A DNA stretch of 64,000 nt from Leadbetterella sp964563435 (lineage in GTDB: Bacteria; Bacteroidota; Bacteroidia; Cytophagales; Spirosomataceae), in contig CAZLXI010000011.1 of the NCBI GenBank assembly GCA_964563435.1, forward strand, positions 1 to 64,000, written 5' to 3'. The position numbers were made by a program, and so were the translations under genes. The stretch's first letter is position 1, and the number at the start of each line of letters is the position of its first letter. Under the pieces are notes generated by a model. It was not told the DNA's origin. It worked only from the letters and a program-made list of their open reading frames with translations, and did not search any database. Shown piece by piece: positions 8,423-17,367 of this stretch.

Positions 8423-9008
8423 TTAACTTAATAAGCAGGTCCACCGTCACCGTAGCCGTATCATGGATCCTGATGAACTTGATAGGAGAGCGGGGAACGA
8501 TATCGTATGCATCCAGGGAGATATTTTGGGTGGCGTACATCCGGAAAGTATCTTCACCGGTGCGGATCACCGTGGTCTTTATCTTTTGCGGCAGCTTTTT
8601 CCCTGCTATGGTCAGGTGGGTAGCGGCATCAAAGTATTTGGGTACGTTCAGCGGCAGCTCATTCATCTGGTGGAGGACATTCACAGAAACGAGCTCCAGC
8701 TCTATGTGCGGATATTTATCCGCCGACAGGGTTTCCCTCAGGTCATTATTTATATTTTTATTCTTACAGTTGATCGTCTTCACATCCAGCTTCAGCCCGG
8801 TGTTTTGAAATTGCAGCGAGCCGGCACTCCCGGCGAATTCTGCCAGCTGGTCGGTCCCGAAACTAACCTTATCCAGGCAGTGACAGCTTACCCGGGTGAG
8901 ATTGGTGTTCAGATCCAGCGAAACCCTGCTGCTCGCCTGGATACTGTAACGCACCGTGTCTTTCCCACCGGTGAAAAATAGGATGAAGATCAATAATAAC
9001 CGGGCCAT
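8409..9008 (-). CDS. YceI-family protein (first of two in this cassette)
   Basis: 199 residues with an N-terminal signal (MARLLLIFILFFTGG). The YceI lipocalin-like beta-barrel is recognised from spaced motifs such as 'VSLDLNTNLTRVSCHC', 'NNDLRETLSADKYPHIELEL', 'THLTIAGKKLPQKIKTTV' and 'ATVTVDLLIK'. The family binds polyisoprenoid-type lipids in the periplasm; ligand here unknown. Compared with its paralogue at 10395, which ends in 'VTFDLIVKK', this protein has an extra tail encoded by a hairpin repeat arm. It is the last gene of a minus-strand cassette YceI-barrel-YceI, separated from the barrel gene by 72 bases holding a 14-bp stem-loop. Confidence 0.85.
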   Translation of the reverse strand: MARLLLIFILFFTGGKDTVRYSIQASSRVSLDLNTNLTRVSCHCLDKVSFGTDQLAEFAGSAGSLQFQNTGLKLDVKTINCKNKNINNDLRETLSADKYPHIELELVSVNVLHQMNELPLNVPKYFDAATHLTIAGKKLPQKIKTTVIRTGEDTFRMYATQNISLDAYDIVPRSPIKFIRIHDTATVTVDLLIKLKVKS

Positions 9009-9030
9009 GATAATGAGGTTTTTTTAAGGA

Positions 9031-9064
9031 AAATCTTCTGATGGTAAAACCCATCAGAAGATTT
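9031..9064. other. Stem-loop between YceI and the porin-like gene
   Basis: Perfect 14-base arms AAATCTTCTGATGG (9031-9044) and CCATCAGAAGATTT (9051-9064) with a six-base loop. There is no U-tract on the minus strand, so it is more likely an mRNA processing or stability element, or a partial attenuator, inside the operon than a strong terminator. Confidence 0.7.
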
Positions 9065-9080
9065 ATCCGTTCTATCCGGA

Positions 9081-10376
9081 TCAGAATCCTACGATCGCCT
9101 GCATCACAAATCCATTGAACTGTCCGCCGCTGAATACGTTTCCGGTAGGGAAATCGCTGTAGGTCTGCTTCATGAGCTCTCCTTTCATCATCACGTTCGG
9201 AAGGATGAACCAGCCGGCCGCCAGTGCGGTTCTGCTGCTCGCCTGCTCGGCGCTGTTATTAGCCAGGAACTGACCGTTTACGGTGTTGATCCGGGCGCCT
9301 ATAAAGAGGTTCTCATCTTTACCGAAGCGGTAGACCAGGTCGGCGGCATATTGGTTGGCTTTCCTCTTTTCGGTTTCTGCATGTAGCTTACCTTTTGCGG
9401 TTTCCAGGGTTCCGAAGAATTCCAGTCCTTTGTATTTCACGAATCCGTTCAGTTGGAATGCCGCAAACTGGTTGGCGAAATTCGGATTTAACCGGCCGGT
9501 AGCGTAGTTGTTAGCCGGAGTAGAAGCCGCACCGCTGGTGATGGCCGGGGCCATGGCCATGAAGTACTGGCTGCCGGTCCTGTCTCCTGCATAGAGGGTA
9601 TTTCTTCCCTGGCTGTCGTTATAGTAAACAGAGCCGCTTACCCGCACCCGGGTATCATCGTTCAGGTTCTTATCTACAGCGACCTTAGCATACAGGGAAG
9701 GGCTCCTCTTGTAGATTTCAGTAGTGCTGCCGGGTTGGAGAGCTGCCTGGTGACCGCCGTTAATCAAACCGTTGGAAACCCCTACCATACCGATCAGCCC
9801 GTTTTTCTGCGCATACACCTCACCCGCGATCTCTGTAGCAAAAGCATCCATGATATAGTTTTCTGCGAAGGGGTTATACATCGCATGCCCGCCGTCATTC
9901 CTGCGGAAGTGCGCATCCCCGTAGTTGATCTCAAAGTGTCCTGCTTTTATGGTAATGATTTTGGAGAGGTCTTCCCATATCTTGCCCTGAAACGGGATCT
10001 TATCGATCTGGAGAAAACCGCCTTTCACCCAGGTTTCCTGGTGGTGCTTGGAAGACAGATACGTGGTCAGGTTCAGCAAAATGCCGTCAGCCAGCTGGGC
10101 GTCGAGATAAAGGTTGGCCATGGCCAGACCAAAACCGGGATTCAGACGATAAAGCTCCACGGAACCGTCATTTTTGTGTTCGAGTGCCTGGAACTGTTGT
10201 GTGAACCCTGCGCCCAGCTTCGCTTTTACGCCGTTGAACTCCGACTCTTCCTTCTTAGTCTCAAACCGGTTAATTCCCTCTTTATCATACGGTCTCAGAT
10301 TATAAATCTTAGGCTGTTGTCCGAAAGTAAGCATAGGTACCATTCCCAGCACCAGTATGCGTAATACATTTTTCAT
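9081..10376 (-). CDS. Predicted outer-membrane beta-barrel protein between two YceI genes
   Basis: 431 residues with a signal peptide (MKNVLRILVLGMVPMLTFGQ, cleaved after GQ). The rest is a regular alternation of short amphipathic strands and loops typical of a porin-like barrel. A stretch near residues 140-175 ('KAGHFEINYGDAHFRRNDGG') resembles the constriction loop of porin-like families, and the protein ends in the aromatic 'FVMQAIVGF', a usual barrel C-terminus. I do not recognise a named family. It lies 18 bases after one YceI gene and 72 before another, so the three are probably one transcript. A role in moving a lipid or isoprenoid is a guess from the neighbours. Confidence 0.75.
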   Translation of the reverse strand: MKNVLRILVLGMVPMLTFGQQPKIYNLRPYDKEGINRFETKKEESEFNGVKAKLGAGFTQQFQALEHKNDGSVELYRLNPGFGLAMANLYLDAQLADGILLNLTTYLSSKHHQETWVKGGFLQIDKIPFQGKIWEDLSKIITIKAGHFEINYGDAHFRRNDGGHAMYNPFAENYIMDAFATEIAGEVYAQKNGLIGMVGVSNGLINGGHQAALQPGSTTEIYKRSPSLYAKVAVDKNLNDDTRVRVSGSVYYNDSQGRNTLYAGDRTGSQYFMAMAPAITSGAASTPANNYATGRLNPNFANQFAAFQLNGFVKYKGLEFFGTLETAKGKLHAETEKRKANQYAADLVYRFGKDENLFIGARINTVNGQFLANNSAEQASSRTALAAGWFILPNVMMKGELMKQTYSDFPTGNVFSGGQFNGFVMQAIVGF

Positions 10377-10394
10377 TTTATTACAATTTTTAAG

Positions 10395-10967
10395 TTATTT
10401 CTTTACGATAAGATCAAAAGTTACATCCACCTCATTGTCTACTTTCAGCGTTCCTGCTACAAAAGAAGGCGGCTTGAGGCCATGATTGGTAAACAGCACC
10501 CGGTCAGACCCTTTGATTTTCAGATCGCCGTTAGCCTGGGGAGTGAGAGTAACTGTCATGGTCGTATTTTTCGCTACTCCTGCAATGGTCAGCTTTCCGT
10601 CTACGACCGCCACAAAATCATTTCCTTTCCGGGTAATCGACTTTGCGTTTCCGAATTCGTAGGTGATCACGGGGAACTTGTCGGCATTCAGTGCTTTATG
10701 GGTCCGGGAATCCATCTGGTCCGAATCTTTGTCACTCTTTATATCTTTTACATTTACCTTCAGTGTAGCTGACCGGATGGCGGTCACGGCATTGTCACTG
10801 ACTTCTATGTTCCCGGAGAAAACCGATTTGGAAACAGTAGAAGACCACTTATGCATAGTGGAATTACCCTGGATCTTTATGCTGGTGGTTTTGGTCGTGA
10901 AGGTCTGGGCGAGAGCCGCATTGAACATACCCACAAGGGTCAGAAGGATTAATAATCTCGGTTTCAT
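10395..10967 (-). CDS. YceI-family protein (second of two in this cassette)
   Basis: 190 residues from the ATG at 10967, chosen because MKPRLLILLTLVGMFNAALAQ is a clean signal peptide. The frame is open nine codons further upstream (10994). The YceI fold is visible in 'STMHKWSSTVSKSVFSG', 'RTHKALNADKFPVITYEFGN', 'GKLTIAGVAKNTTMTVTL' and 'NEVDVTFDLIVKK'. It is the promoter-proximal member of the YceI-barrel-YceI cassette. Like its partner it would be a periplasmic lipid-binding protein; the two share the fold but are clearly diverged, so this is an old duplication. Confidence 0.88.
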   Translation of the reverse strand: MKPRLLILLTLVGMFNAALAQTFTTKTTSIKIQGNSTMHKWSSTVSKSVFSGNIEVSDNAVTAIRSATLKVNVKDIKSDKDSDQMDSRTHKALNADKFPVITYEFGNAKSITRKGNDFVAVVDGKLTIAGVAKNTTMTVTLTPQANGDLKIKGSDRVLFTNHGLKPPSFVAGTLKVDNEVDVTFDLIVKK

Positions 10968-11104
10968 GATACTTTCTCTTTGTTTTTGTATCACAAAATT
11001 CCGGCCTTCTGCAGACTTATACTATGAGCAGGATTTCAAGCGATAGTGAATCCTGTCATGTGAGAATATGACGACGGTCAGACATTAAGCGCTTAGCAAC
11101 CTGT

Positions 11105-11175
11105 GTTTAAATGTGCGATCTGTAAGCAAAATCGACACCTGCGGTTGACCTGGCTTACAGATCGCACATATAAAC
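11105..11175. terminator. Long inverted repeat downstream of the coiled-coil protein gene
   Basis: Arms of 23 bases (11105-11127, 11153-11175), one mismatch, loop of 25. The core is GTGCGATCTGTAAGC and its complement. It lies just after the minus-strand gene ending at 11188 and before the YceI cassette, so it probably separates the two transcripts. It lacks a U-tract, so termination is only inferred. Confidence 0.6.
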
Positions 11176-11187
11176 ACAAATTATCGC

Positions 11188-12132
11188 TTACTTAATAACG
11201 AAATTGGTTTGGCCCACCCTAAAGCCTTCCGCGTACAATTCCACCTTATACTGGCCCTTCTCATATTTTTTTTCGCGGTCATAAACAAAATCCACGGTCT
11301 GCCCGGTATTGGTGTAGTAGACCACCTGCCTGGCGGTGTAGATCGTTTCTTTTCCTCCGAAATTGAATGTGCCTGACCCCAGGGCCATATCCGAGATCAC
11401 ATTGCCGGTGGGTTCCAGGAGGCGCATATAAATGGTTTTGTTCTCTTTCTGGGTAAGCGGGTTCTCGGCCAGCCGGAAACTTACCTTGATGCGGTCCACC
11501 CTTTTGGATTTAAACTCGTCACCGTCTCTTTCCTTTCCTCTCCGGTTAATGGCCGTGACCAGATAGTTCACCGGCCGCAGGGCGGCACCTATAGTTACTT
11601 TTTCACTCAGCTCCCGGTTGGTAACAGCATATTGGGTCACCGTATCCGTCAGAGCGTCTTTCTGCTTGGACAGTTCAGAATTTGCATCCTGCAGGGTCAC
11701 ATTGCTGCGGTTCAACTCCTGGTTTTCGCCTGTCAGCCGCACATTATCGGCCCGGAGACGTTTCAGCTCATCTTCTTTCTGAAGCAGCAGGCGTTCGTAA
11801 TTCTGGATCTTGGCCTGGTACTCCTCCATGTTCACGGAATTCGTATGGATAAGGTTCCGCTTATCGGTCTCCAGGTTGATCTTTATGGCTTCGAGCTCAT
11901 CGATACGCCCACCCAATGCGGCCAGTTCGCTCATCTTGATGTCGAGCTCCCGGGCTATGGAATCCAGCTTGAAGTTGGTTTGTATGATCTCAGCGGTCTT
12001 CAGCTCTATCTCCCTGGATTTGTCATCCACGTTTTGTTTTTCCTTAAAATACAGGTATCCGAAAAAACCTGCTATGGCCAGGGCCAGGATAAGTCCTGCT
12101 TTTACAATTGAATTATTTCCTTCGTTCTCCAT
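11188..12132 (-). CDS. Membrane-anchored coiled-coil protein
   Basis: 314 residues. One transmembrane helix at about 11-28 (GLILALAIAGFFGYLYF) is followed by a long heptad coiled coil (about 30-180, rich in Leu/Glu/Lys: 'LETDKRNLIHTN', 'KRLRADNVRLTGENQELN'). A C-terminal beta domain of about 120 residues follows ('RVDRIKVSFRLAENPL', 'DFVYDREKKYEKGQYKVELY'). The N-terminus is probably cytoplasmic and the coiled coil periplasmic. Proteins of this layout are common in Bacteroidota but their function is not known to me; similarity to SMC proteins would only reflect the coiled coil. A TAGATTTG box (complement of 12152-12159) lies 20 bases upstream of the start. Confidence 0.75.
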   Translation of the reverse strand: MENEGNNSIVKAGLILALAIAGFFGYLYFKEKQNVDDKSREIELKTAEIIQTNFKLDSIARELDIKMSELAALGGRIDELEAIKINLETDKRNLIHTNSVNMEEYQAKIQNYERLLLQKEDELKRLRADNVRLTGENQELNRSNVTLQDANSELSKQKDALTDTVTQYAVTNRELSEKVTIGAALRPVNYLVTAINRRGKERDGDEFKSKRVDRIKVSFRLAENPLTQKENKTIYMRLLEPTGNVISDMALGSGTFNFGGKETIYTARQVVYYTNTGQTVDFVYDREKKYEKGQYKVELYAEGFRVGQTNFVIK

Positions 12133-12151
12133 TGATTACACGTAGTTTACG

Positions 12152-12159
12152 CAAATCTA
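12152..12159 (-). promoter_or_regulatory. TAnnTTTG box upstream of the coiled-coil protein
   Basis: CAAATCTA on the plus strand reads TAGATTTG, a match to the -7 box, 20 bases before the ATG. No well-spaced TTG is present. Confidence 0.4.
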
Positions 12160-12236
12160 ATTATTATTTAGATGACGATTACCCTGTTAAACCGTATTTT
12201 TCTTCAAAAGACACTTCCTTTTTTGGAGTTCTTTCT

Positions 12237-12244
12237 TAAATTTG
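12237..12244 (+). promoter_or_regulatory. TAnnTTTG box upstream of tRNA-Pro
   Basis: TAAATTTG lies 14 bases before the tRNA 5' end, a plausible position for the tRNA promoter. The upstream TTG is not at the expected spacing. Confidence 0.45.
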
Positions 12245-12257
12245 CACCTCCAAAGTT

Positions 12258-12334
<77 letters not shown>

Positions 12335-12342
12335 ATAGTGTT

Positions 12343-12366
12343 AAAAGAGGCTAAAGCCTCTTTTTT
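12343..12366. terminator. Terminator shared by tRNA-Pro and the beta-helix protein gene
   Basis: Nine-base arms AAAAGAGGC and GCCTCTTTT around a TAAA loop, followed by more T on the plus strand (12361-12366). It sits 11 bases after the tRNA and just before the 3' end of the convergent gene. On the minus strand the arm is also followed by TTTT, so it can work in both directions. Confidence 0.9.
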
Positions 12367-12368
12367 CA

Positions 12369-14555
12369 TTATATCCTTTTACGGACCCTTATTTTCTTAT
12401 CCATAACAATATACGCAGGATATGATTCACGATCGGGCAAATCAAATTCTTCGTCGTAAGGGGCTGTACCTGTACCATTGTTGTATGATGTCACACGTTT
12501 TACACCCGTTGCCGTGCTACCCCCCGTACCATTGATAACGTTTTGGATATTCCCCGGACCGGCAAAACGGGTGATAACCATTTTTTCGAGTTTCACATTC
12601 GGGGTATTAGGTATTTCAAAGCCATTTTTCTTATTCACATTGCCATCCGTTCCCGTGAAAACTGCGTAAGAACCCATTCCTGTACTATGATGTTCTTTTA
12701 CCCTATTAGCTACCTTGAATGCTGCATATCCATCCACTCTGCCTCCCTGGCTGCTCCAGCTTGCCTGATTCGGGGCATCGTAGGGAGGTTCGTTCTGGAA
12801 GAAATAAGTTCTGCCCCGCTCTCCCAGCCATAGCACCTCATATTCCTGATAGTGCTCGGCAAACAGGGCATAAAGGGTAACATCATCACCGGTAACGATA
12901 AGCCCGTTTTTGCATCGGTCTCTTACCCAGCGCAAATCTCCGCCACGCTGCGAACCATGATCGGCACGCCACAGCCAGAAGTGGTCGCCCACCACATGGT
13001 TGCTGTTTATTTGCATAGAAGCATGTATCTGAATATTTTTGGATTGGACCCCGCCTACCCTGCAGGTGATGTCTGTGAGCAGGACAGGGTTTGCAGAATG
13101 GTCTGCATTTGCGCCTTCATTACCGACCCTGACCTGGTAAGTGGTACTATTGAATGAATCCATAAGAAGTCCGGCAATGATAATCCCATCTTTGTCGTCA
13201 GCATAGATACATCCCCAGGTGTTTTTCTCAGTAGGCTCCAGCGTTACCGAAGCGATACCTGCACCCAGAAGTATTGCATCTTTTCTGTTCACCTGAACAG
13301 GGGCATTCAACGCGTAATGTCCTGGTGTGAAAAATATATTTTTGCCGGCTTTTAAAGCATTATTGATTTCTACATCGGTGTCACCTTCTTTGGCCACATA
13401 CCAGCCGGTAAGCAAATCCTGAACTTTGCCTGCGCCCATGTCTGTTTCCGACCAGGAAACGCCTGTTCTTTCCTTTTGCCATGCCGGAACAAATACTTTG
13501 TATTCGCCGTCGTCATCTATAAAAAGGAAGGGTTTTTCGCGGATAACCGGTGTGGCAGGAATCGGAGTGTTGACCGCATCCGCTTGCGGAGGATTGACGC
13601 AGCCCTGCCAAACCATATTATAGGCACCCCCCATCGCTCCCGAACCTGAAGGGAAAACCGTATTCCTGGTGTACCATTGTTGTTGTCCACCCCAATTCGG
13701 CCTGGACGATGTATAACGGGTGTCGGCAATAAAACCACCGCTACCCCAGAAGCTGGTGTTTCCTACATCTGAAATATATTTCGAAGTGCTTTCGATCAGC
13801 ATTCTTCGTGCACTGGTGGATTGAGAAACGGTCCAGGCAAAATCCCGCATCACTGTCACATTTTCCATAGAACGCCAGAATGTACACGTAGCGTTGGCTC
13901 CACCCGAAAGGTGAGGCCGGGTGAATACAGCCCCCAATTTAACCTCTGCCGGTATTTTGCCCAAACCTCCGATGTGAGAGTAGAATCCTAATTCTATTGC
14001 GTTAGCCTCTGCCGATGATGCAGAACCCGACCCACCCGGATCGTAAGTTTGACCATCCACATTGGGTTTGAAATAATAGGCCTGACGTTTTGTAGTCCAC
14101 TCGCCATTGGGTCCGCCCTGACCAATCGCACCAAAGTGCGAATTAATTTCGTTTCGTGCAGTTTCTGCTTTTTCATGTTTTCTATCGTAGAAATACATAT
14201 TGTCACCAAAAATCTGGTTTTCCAGCGAAAGTATTATGGTTATATCGTTTCGGGTAATTTTATAGTAGTTTTCGTACTTATCTGCATTGGGCTTAGTATC
14301 TGTAAATATCAGTTTGGAAGTTGAACCCACCGGTAAAAAATCGGATGCCAGACGACTGCCTCCCCTGGTAATCACATAATTTCCCGAAGAGCCGAATGCC
14401 GGCCATGATAACGTTATGCTATGTTTCTTCTTGTTGTAAACAATCCTGCCTTCTGTCTTATGTTTTTTTTCATCAGATGAACGGGATGTTACAAAGCTGA
14501 ACAGGATCAACATAAACGCAAATGCCGTAAACACAGAGATTACCTTTGTAGTCAT
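12369..14555 (-). CDS. Secreted right-handed beta-helix protein
   Basis: 728 residues with a signal sequence (about 1-24). An N-terminal beta-domain (about 35-120, 'HSITLSWPAFGSSGNYVITR') resembles a fibronectin-like module. The centre and C-terminus (about 385-700) show parallel beta-helix character. Characteristic stretches are 'GKNIFFTPGHYAL', 'HVVGDHFWLWRADHG', 'NGLIVTGDDVTLYALFAEHY' and 'GERGRTYFFQNEPPYD'. From memory these resemble actinomycete secreted proteins often labelled 'adenylyl cyclase' or F5/8-type-domain protein, a label that probably misleads. A carbohydrate-active role is likely but unproven. It is isolated, converges on tRNA-Pro, and reads slightly more AT-rich than its neighbours, so transfer is possible. 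Confidence 0.7.
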   Translation of the reverse strand: MTTKVISVFTAFAFMLILFSFVTSRSSDEKKHKTEGRIVYNKKKHSITLSWPAFGSSGNYVITRGGSRLASDFLPVGSTSKLIFTDTKPNADKYENYYKITRNDITIILSLENQIFGDNMYFYDRKHEKAETARNEINSHFGAIGQGGPNGEWTTKRQAYYFKPNVDGQTYDPGGSGSASSAEANAIELGFYSHIGGLGKIPAEVKLGAVFTRPHLSGGANATCTFWRSMENVTVMRDFAWTVSQSTSARRMLIESTSKYISDVGNTSFWGSGGFIADTRYTSSRPNWGGQQQWYTRNTVFPSGSGAMGGAYNMVWQGCVNPPQADAVNTPIPATPVIREKPFLFIDDDGEYKVFVPAWQKERTGVSWSETDMGAGKVQDLLTGWYVAKEGDTDVEINNALKAGKNIFFTPGHYALNAPVQVNRKDAILLGAGIASVTLEPTEKNTWGCIYADDKDGIIIAGLLMDSFNSTTYQVRVGNEGANADHSANPVLLTDITCRVGGVQSKNIQIHASMQINSNHVVGDHFWLWRADHGSQRGGDLRWVRDRCKNGLIVTGDDVTLYALFAEHYQEYEVLWLGERGRTYFFQNEPPYDAPNQASWSSQGGRVDGYAAFKVANRVKEHHSTGMGSYAVFTGTDGNVNKKNGFEIPNTPNVKLEKMVITRFAGPGNIQNVINGTGGSTATGVKRVTSYNNGTGTAPYDEEFDLPDRESYPAYIVMDKKIRVRKRI

Positions 14556-14720
14556 AAGAATATTCTTTTTTAAATAAGGTTATGGCCTGACTTTTAGTTT
14601 AAAGAAATGCAAGATAATCGATCTCCAAAATAATTCGGGTAAAAATTTATTAGCCCCGTTCTTTTAATAAAGATATTTCTATACTTTCAAAGAAATTTAT
14701 GATCTGAAGCCCGAAGTAGT

Positions 14721-15731
14721 ATGCACATAGGAAAACGATACACTCCCTGGGAATTTTTCACCTGGACACTCCGGGATACCCTGTTGCTGTTGTTCATAGC
14801 AACGATACCTACTGTTTTGTACCAGGTGTTCGATTGGCATTTTCTGGCCCTGCCCTGGCAGCCCATAGCAGTGTTGGGTACCGCTCTAGCTTTTATCGTC
14901 GGGTTTAAGAACAATGCCAGCTATGGGAGGATCTGGGAGGCGCGGCAGATTTACGGCGCCATCATCAATGACAGCAGAAGTTTTGCCTACACCTTACGGG
15001 ATGCCGTGGGAGGGAAGCAGAGCGGGGCGGTAAAGACGATGTTCTACCGCCACTTTGCCTGGCTTACAGCTCTGCGCTTTCAGTTGCGGGAACCCAGGAC
15101 CTGGGAAAATATGAATCGTCACAGTAACCGGGAATTTCTCGAGGGGCGCTATAACATCCCCGAATGGGATAGCCGTCTGGAAGAAGAACTGAAGAAATAT
15201 TTGCCTGAAAACGAGCTGATATATATACTCTCCAAAAAGAACCGTGCGACGCAGCTGACAGCGCTTCAGTCTGAGAACCTGGCCGCCCTGAGAAAAGAAG
15301 GAGCCATTAACGATTTTCAGTGGAAACAACTGCAGGACGGTATCATACGGTTTACCGACGGTCAGGGCAAGGCCGAGCGGATCAAGAACTTTCCTTACCC
15401 CAGGAATTTTGCTTCGGTTGCGACCTACCTGATGTTCATATTTATATTTTTACTGCCCTTTGGACTTTTAAAAGAATACGACAGGCTGGGTGACGGCACT
15501 TTTTTGGAAGGCCATACGATCTGGTTCAATATTGTTTTTTCAGCCATAGTGGCCTGGGCGTTTCATGTGCTGGATACGATCGGGGAAAGCGCCGTAAATC
15601 CTTTCGAGGGGAGCGCCAATGACATTCCCGTTACCCAGATCAGCCGTATGATCGAAATTGATATGCGCGATATGCTGGATGAAGCAGCACTTCCCGAACC
15701 GATCACTGCGAAGAAGAATATTTTGATGTAA
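14721..15731 (+). CDS. Bestrophin-like ion channel (UPF0187 family)
   Basis: 336 residues. The N-terminal signature of the bacterial bestrophin/UPF0187 family is clear ('YTPWEFFTWTLRDTLLLLF' at 8-26, 'FIVGFKNNASYGRIWEARQIYG' near 60-81). Four transmembrane helices are predicted: about 20-40, 44-62, 240-258 and 275-293. The late motif 'NPFEGSANDIPVTQISR' is the conserved calcium-clasp-like and C-terminal region. Bacterial members form pentameric channels, of which the studied one conducts cations. It lies 14 bases before the Na+/H+ antiporter gene on the same strand, so an operon with a role in ion balance is likely. Confidence 0.9.
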   Translation: MHIGKRYTPWEFFTWTLRDTLLLLFIATIPTVLYQVFDWHFLALPWQPIAVLGTALAFIVGFKNNASYGRIWEARQIYGAIINDSRSFAYTLRDAVGGKQSGAVKTMFYRHFAWLTALRFQLREPRTWENMNRHSNREFLEGRYNIPEWDSRLEEELKKYLPENELIYILSKKNRATQLTALQSENLAALRKEGAINDFQWKQLQDGIIRFTDGQGKAERIKNFPYPRNFASVATYLMFIFIFLLPFGLLKEYDRLGDGTFLEGHTIWFNIVFSAIVAWAFHVLDTIGESAVNPFEGSANDIPVTQISRMIEIDMRDMLDEAALPEPITAKKNILM

Positions 15732-15745
15732 AACTTTTACGGTTT

Positions 15746-17329
15746 ATGACAGAACATTTTATATTTTATCTGGGCCTGGTCATGGTTATCCTCTTATCGA
15801 TTATGCTGGCCAATAAGCTTAAAGTGGCTTACCCCATCCTGTTGGTCGTTGCGGGTTTGCTTATCAGCTTTATTCCCGGCATTCCACCCATCAGAATTGA
15901 CCCTGAGCTGATTTTTGTCATTTTTCTGCCGCCGTTATTATACGAAGCGGCCTTCGCCGTCTCGTGGAAAGAAATGTGGAAATTGAGGCGCATCATTATC
16001 AACTTTGCTTTCGTGGTGGTATTCCTGACGGCCATATCGGTTGCCTTTATTGCCAATTCCTATATCCCGGGCTTTTCACTGGCGCTGGGCTTTGTGCTGG
16101 GAGGGATTGTTTCCCCGCCTGATGCAGTAAGTGCCGGAGCCATTTTAAAGTTTGTTAAAGTGCCCAAAAACCTGTCTACACTTTTAGAAGGAGAAAGTCT
16201 TTTCAATGATGCATCATCACTGATCATCTTTCGCTTTGCAATGGTAGCCGTGGCTACCGGGCAGTTCATCTGGCTGGATGCGGCCATGAGCTTTGGCTGG
16301 ATGGTAATCGGCGGAGCAGGCATTGGATTGATGCTGGCATTTATCTTTTTAAAAATACACAGGATATTTCCTACCGATGTCAATATGGACACCATACTAA
16401 GCCTGGTCACTCCTTACATCATGTATATAGCAGCGGAAGAAGTACACGCTTCAGGAGTATTGGCCGTAGTAAGCGGTGGTTTGTTTTTGTCTGTCAGAAG
16501 GCACGAATTTTTACGGACATCGGAGGCTCGTTTGAGAGGTGCCAATGTATGGGAAAGCTTTGCCTTTCTGATCAACGGAATTGTATTTCTGCTGATCGGC
16601 CTGGATCTTCCGGAAATTATGGAAGGATTAAAAAATGAAGGCATCGGGCTGTCAGAGGCCATCGGTTACGGACTGCTGATCACAGCCGCGCTCATTATAA
16701 TAAGGTTTATCGCTTCTTTCGGGGCCGTGGCCGTTACTTTGATCATGCGGAATTTCATTAATGTGGCCGACCCTGATCCGGGAATAAAAGCGCCTCTGCT
16801 TTTAGGCTGGACAGGAATGCGCGGAGTGGTTTCGCTGGCGGCTGCTTTGTCTGTTCCGGTGGCTATGGATAGCGGCGAAGCCTTCCCGCATCGCAATTTA
16901 ATTCTCTTTATCACTTTTGTTGTAATCCTGGTTACGCTGATACTCCAGGGGCTCACCCTCCCAGGGGTGATCAGGAAATTGAAGTTGTCTGATAATAAAG
17001 GAGGCTATCTGCCGGAAGAAGAAGCCGAAATTTTCTTACGGAAAGGAATGCGGCACGCCGCTTTCACTTACCTGAACGAAAATTATAAGGACAGGAAGAG
17101 TGAAAGCGAATATTTTCGTAAACTGATGGATCGCTGGGAGCGGGAAGATAAGGAGGATGCCCTCCACAAATTACCTGACCTGGCCAGGGAAATTTATTTT
17201 GAAACCCTGGAAGAGCAGCGAAGCTGGCTTCGCAATGAGAACAAAAACAATCCGAAGATCGACGAAGAGATCGTCAGGCATTATCTTTGGAAACTGGACC
17301 TGGAAGAGGAAAGACTAAGAGCAGGATAA
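15746..17329 (+). CDS. Na+/H+ antiporter, CPA1 (NhaP) family
   Basis: 527 residues: about 12 transmembrane helices in residues 1-410 and a cytoplasmic tail of about 115 rich in charged residues. The CPA1 core motif is present as 'FNDASSLIIFR' (about 152-162; the ND pair is the predicted ion-binding site) after 'LGGIVSPPDAVSAGAIL'. A later motif 'LLGWTGMRGVVSLAAALSVP' matches the conserved NhaP/NHE arginine region. The protein would exchange external protons for internal Na+ or K+. Two-gene unit with the bestrophin-like channel upstream. The gene stops 39 bases before the end of the convergent BatA gene. Confidence 0.92.
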   Translation: MTEHFIFYLGLVMVILLSIMLANKLKVAYPILLVVAGLLISFIPGIPPIRIDPELIFVIFLPPLLYEAAFAVSWKEMWKLRRIIINFAFVVVFLTAISVAFIANSYIPGFSLALGFVLGGIVSPPDAVSAGAILKFVKVPKNLSTLLEGESLFNDASSLIIFRFAMVAVATGQFIWLDAAMSFGWMVIGGAGIGLMLAFIFLKIHRIFPTDVNMDTILSLVTPYIMYIAAEEVHASGVLAVVSGGLFLSVRRHEFLRTSEARLRGANVWESFAFLINGIVFLLIGLDLPEIMEGLKNEGIGLSEAIGYGLLITAALIIIRFIASFGAVAVTLIMRNFINVADPDPGIKAPLLLGWTGMRGVVSLAAALSVPVAMDSGEAFPHRNLILFITFVVILVTLILQGLTLPGVIRKLKLSDNKGGYLPEEEAEIFLRKGMRHAAFTYLNENYKDRKSESEYFRKLMDRWEREDKEDALHKLPDLAREIYFETLEEQRSWLRNENKNNPKIDEEIVRHYLWKLDLEEERLRAG

Positions 17330-17367
17330 AATAAGGGTTTCTCCCCAGGCCCGGGGGCATAAGCACT

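Noticed and set aside
11105..11175. Small RNA between the YceI cassette and the coiled-coil protein
   Set aside because: The sequence is a simple inverted repeat with no promoter pointing into it.
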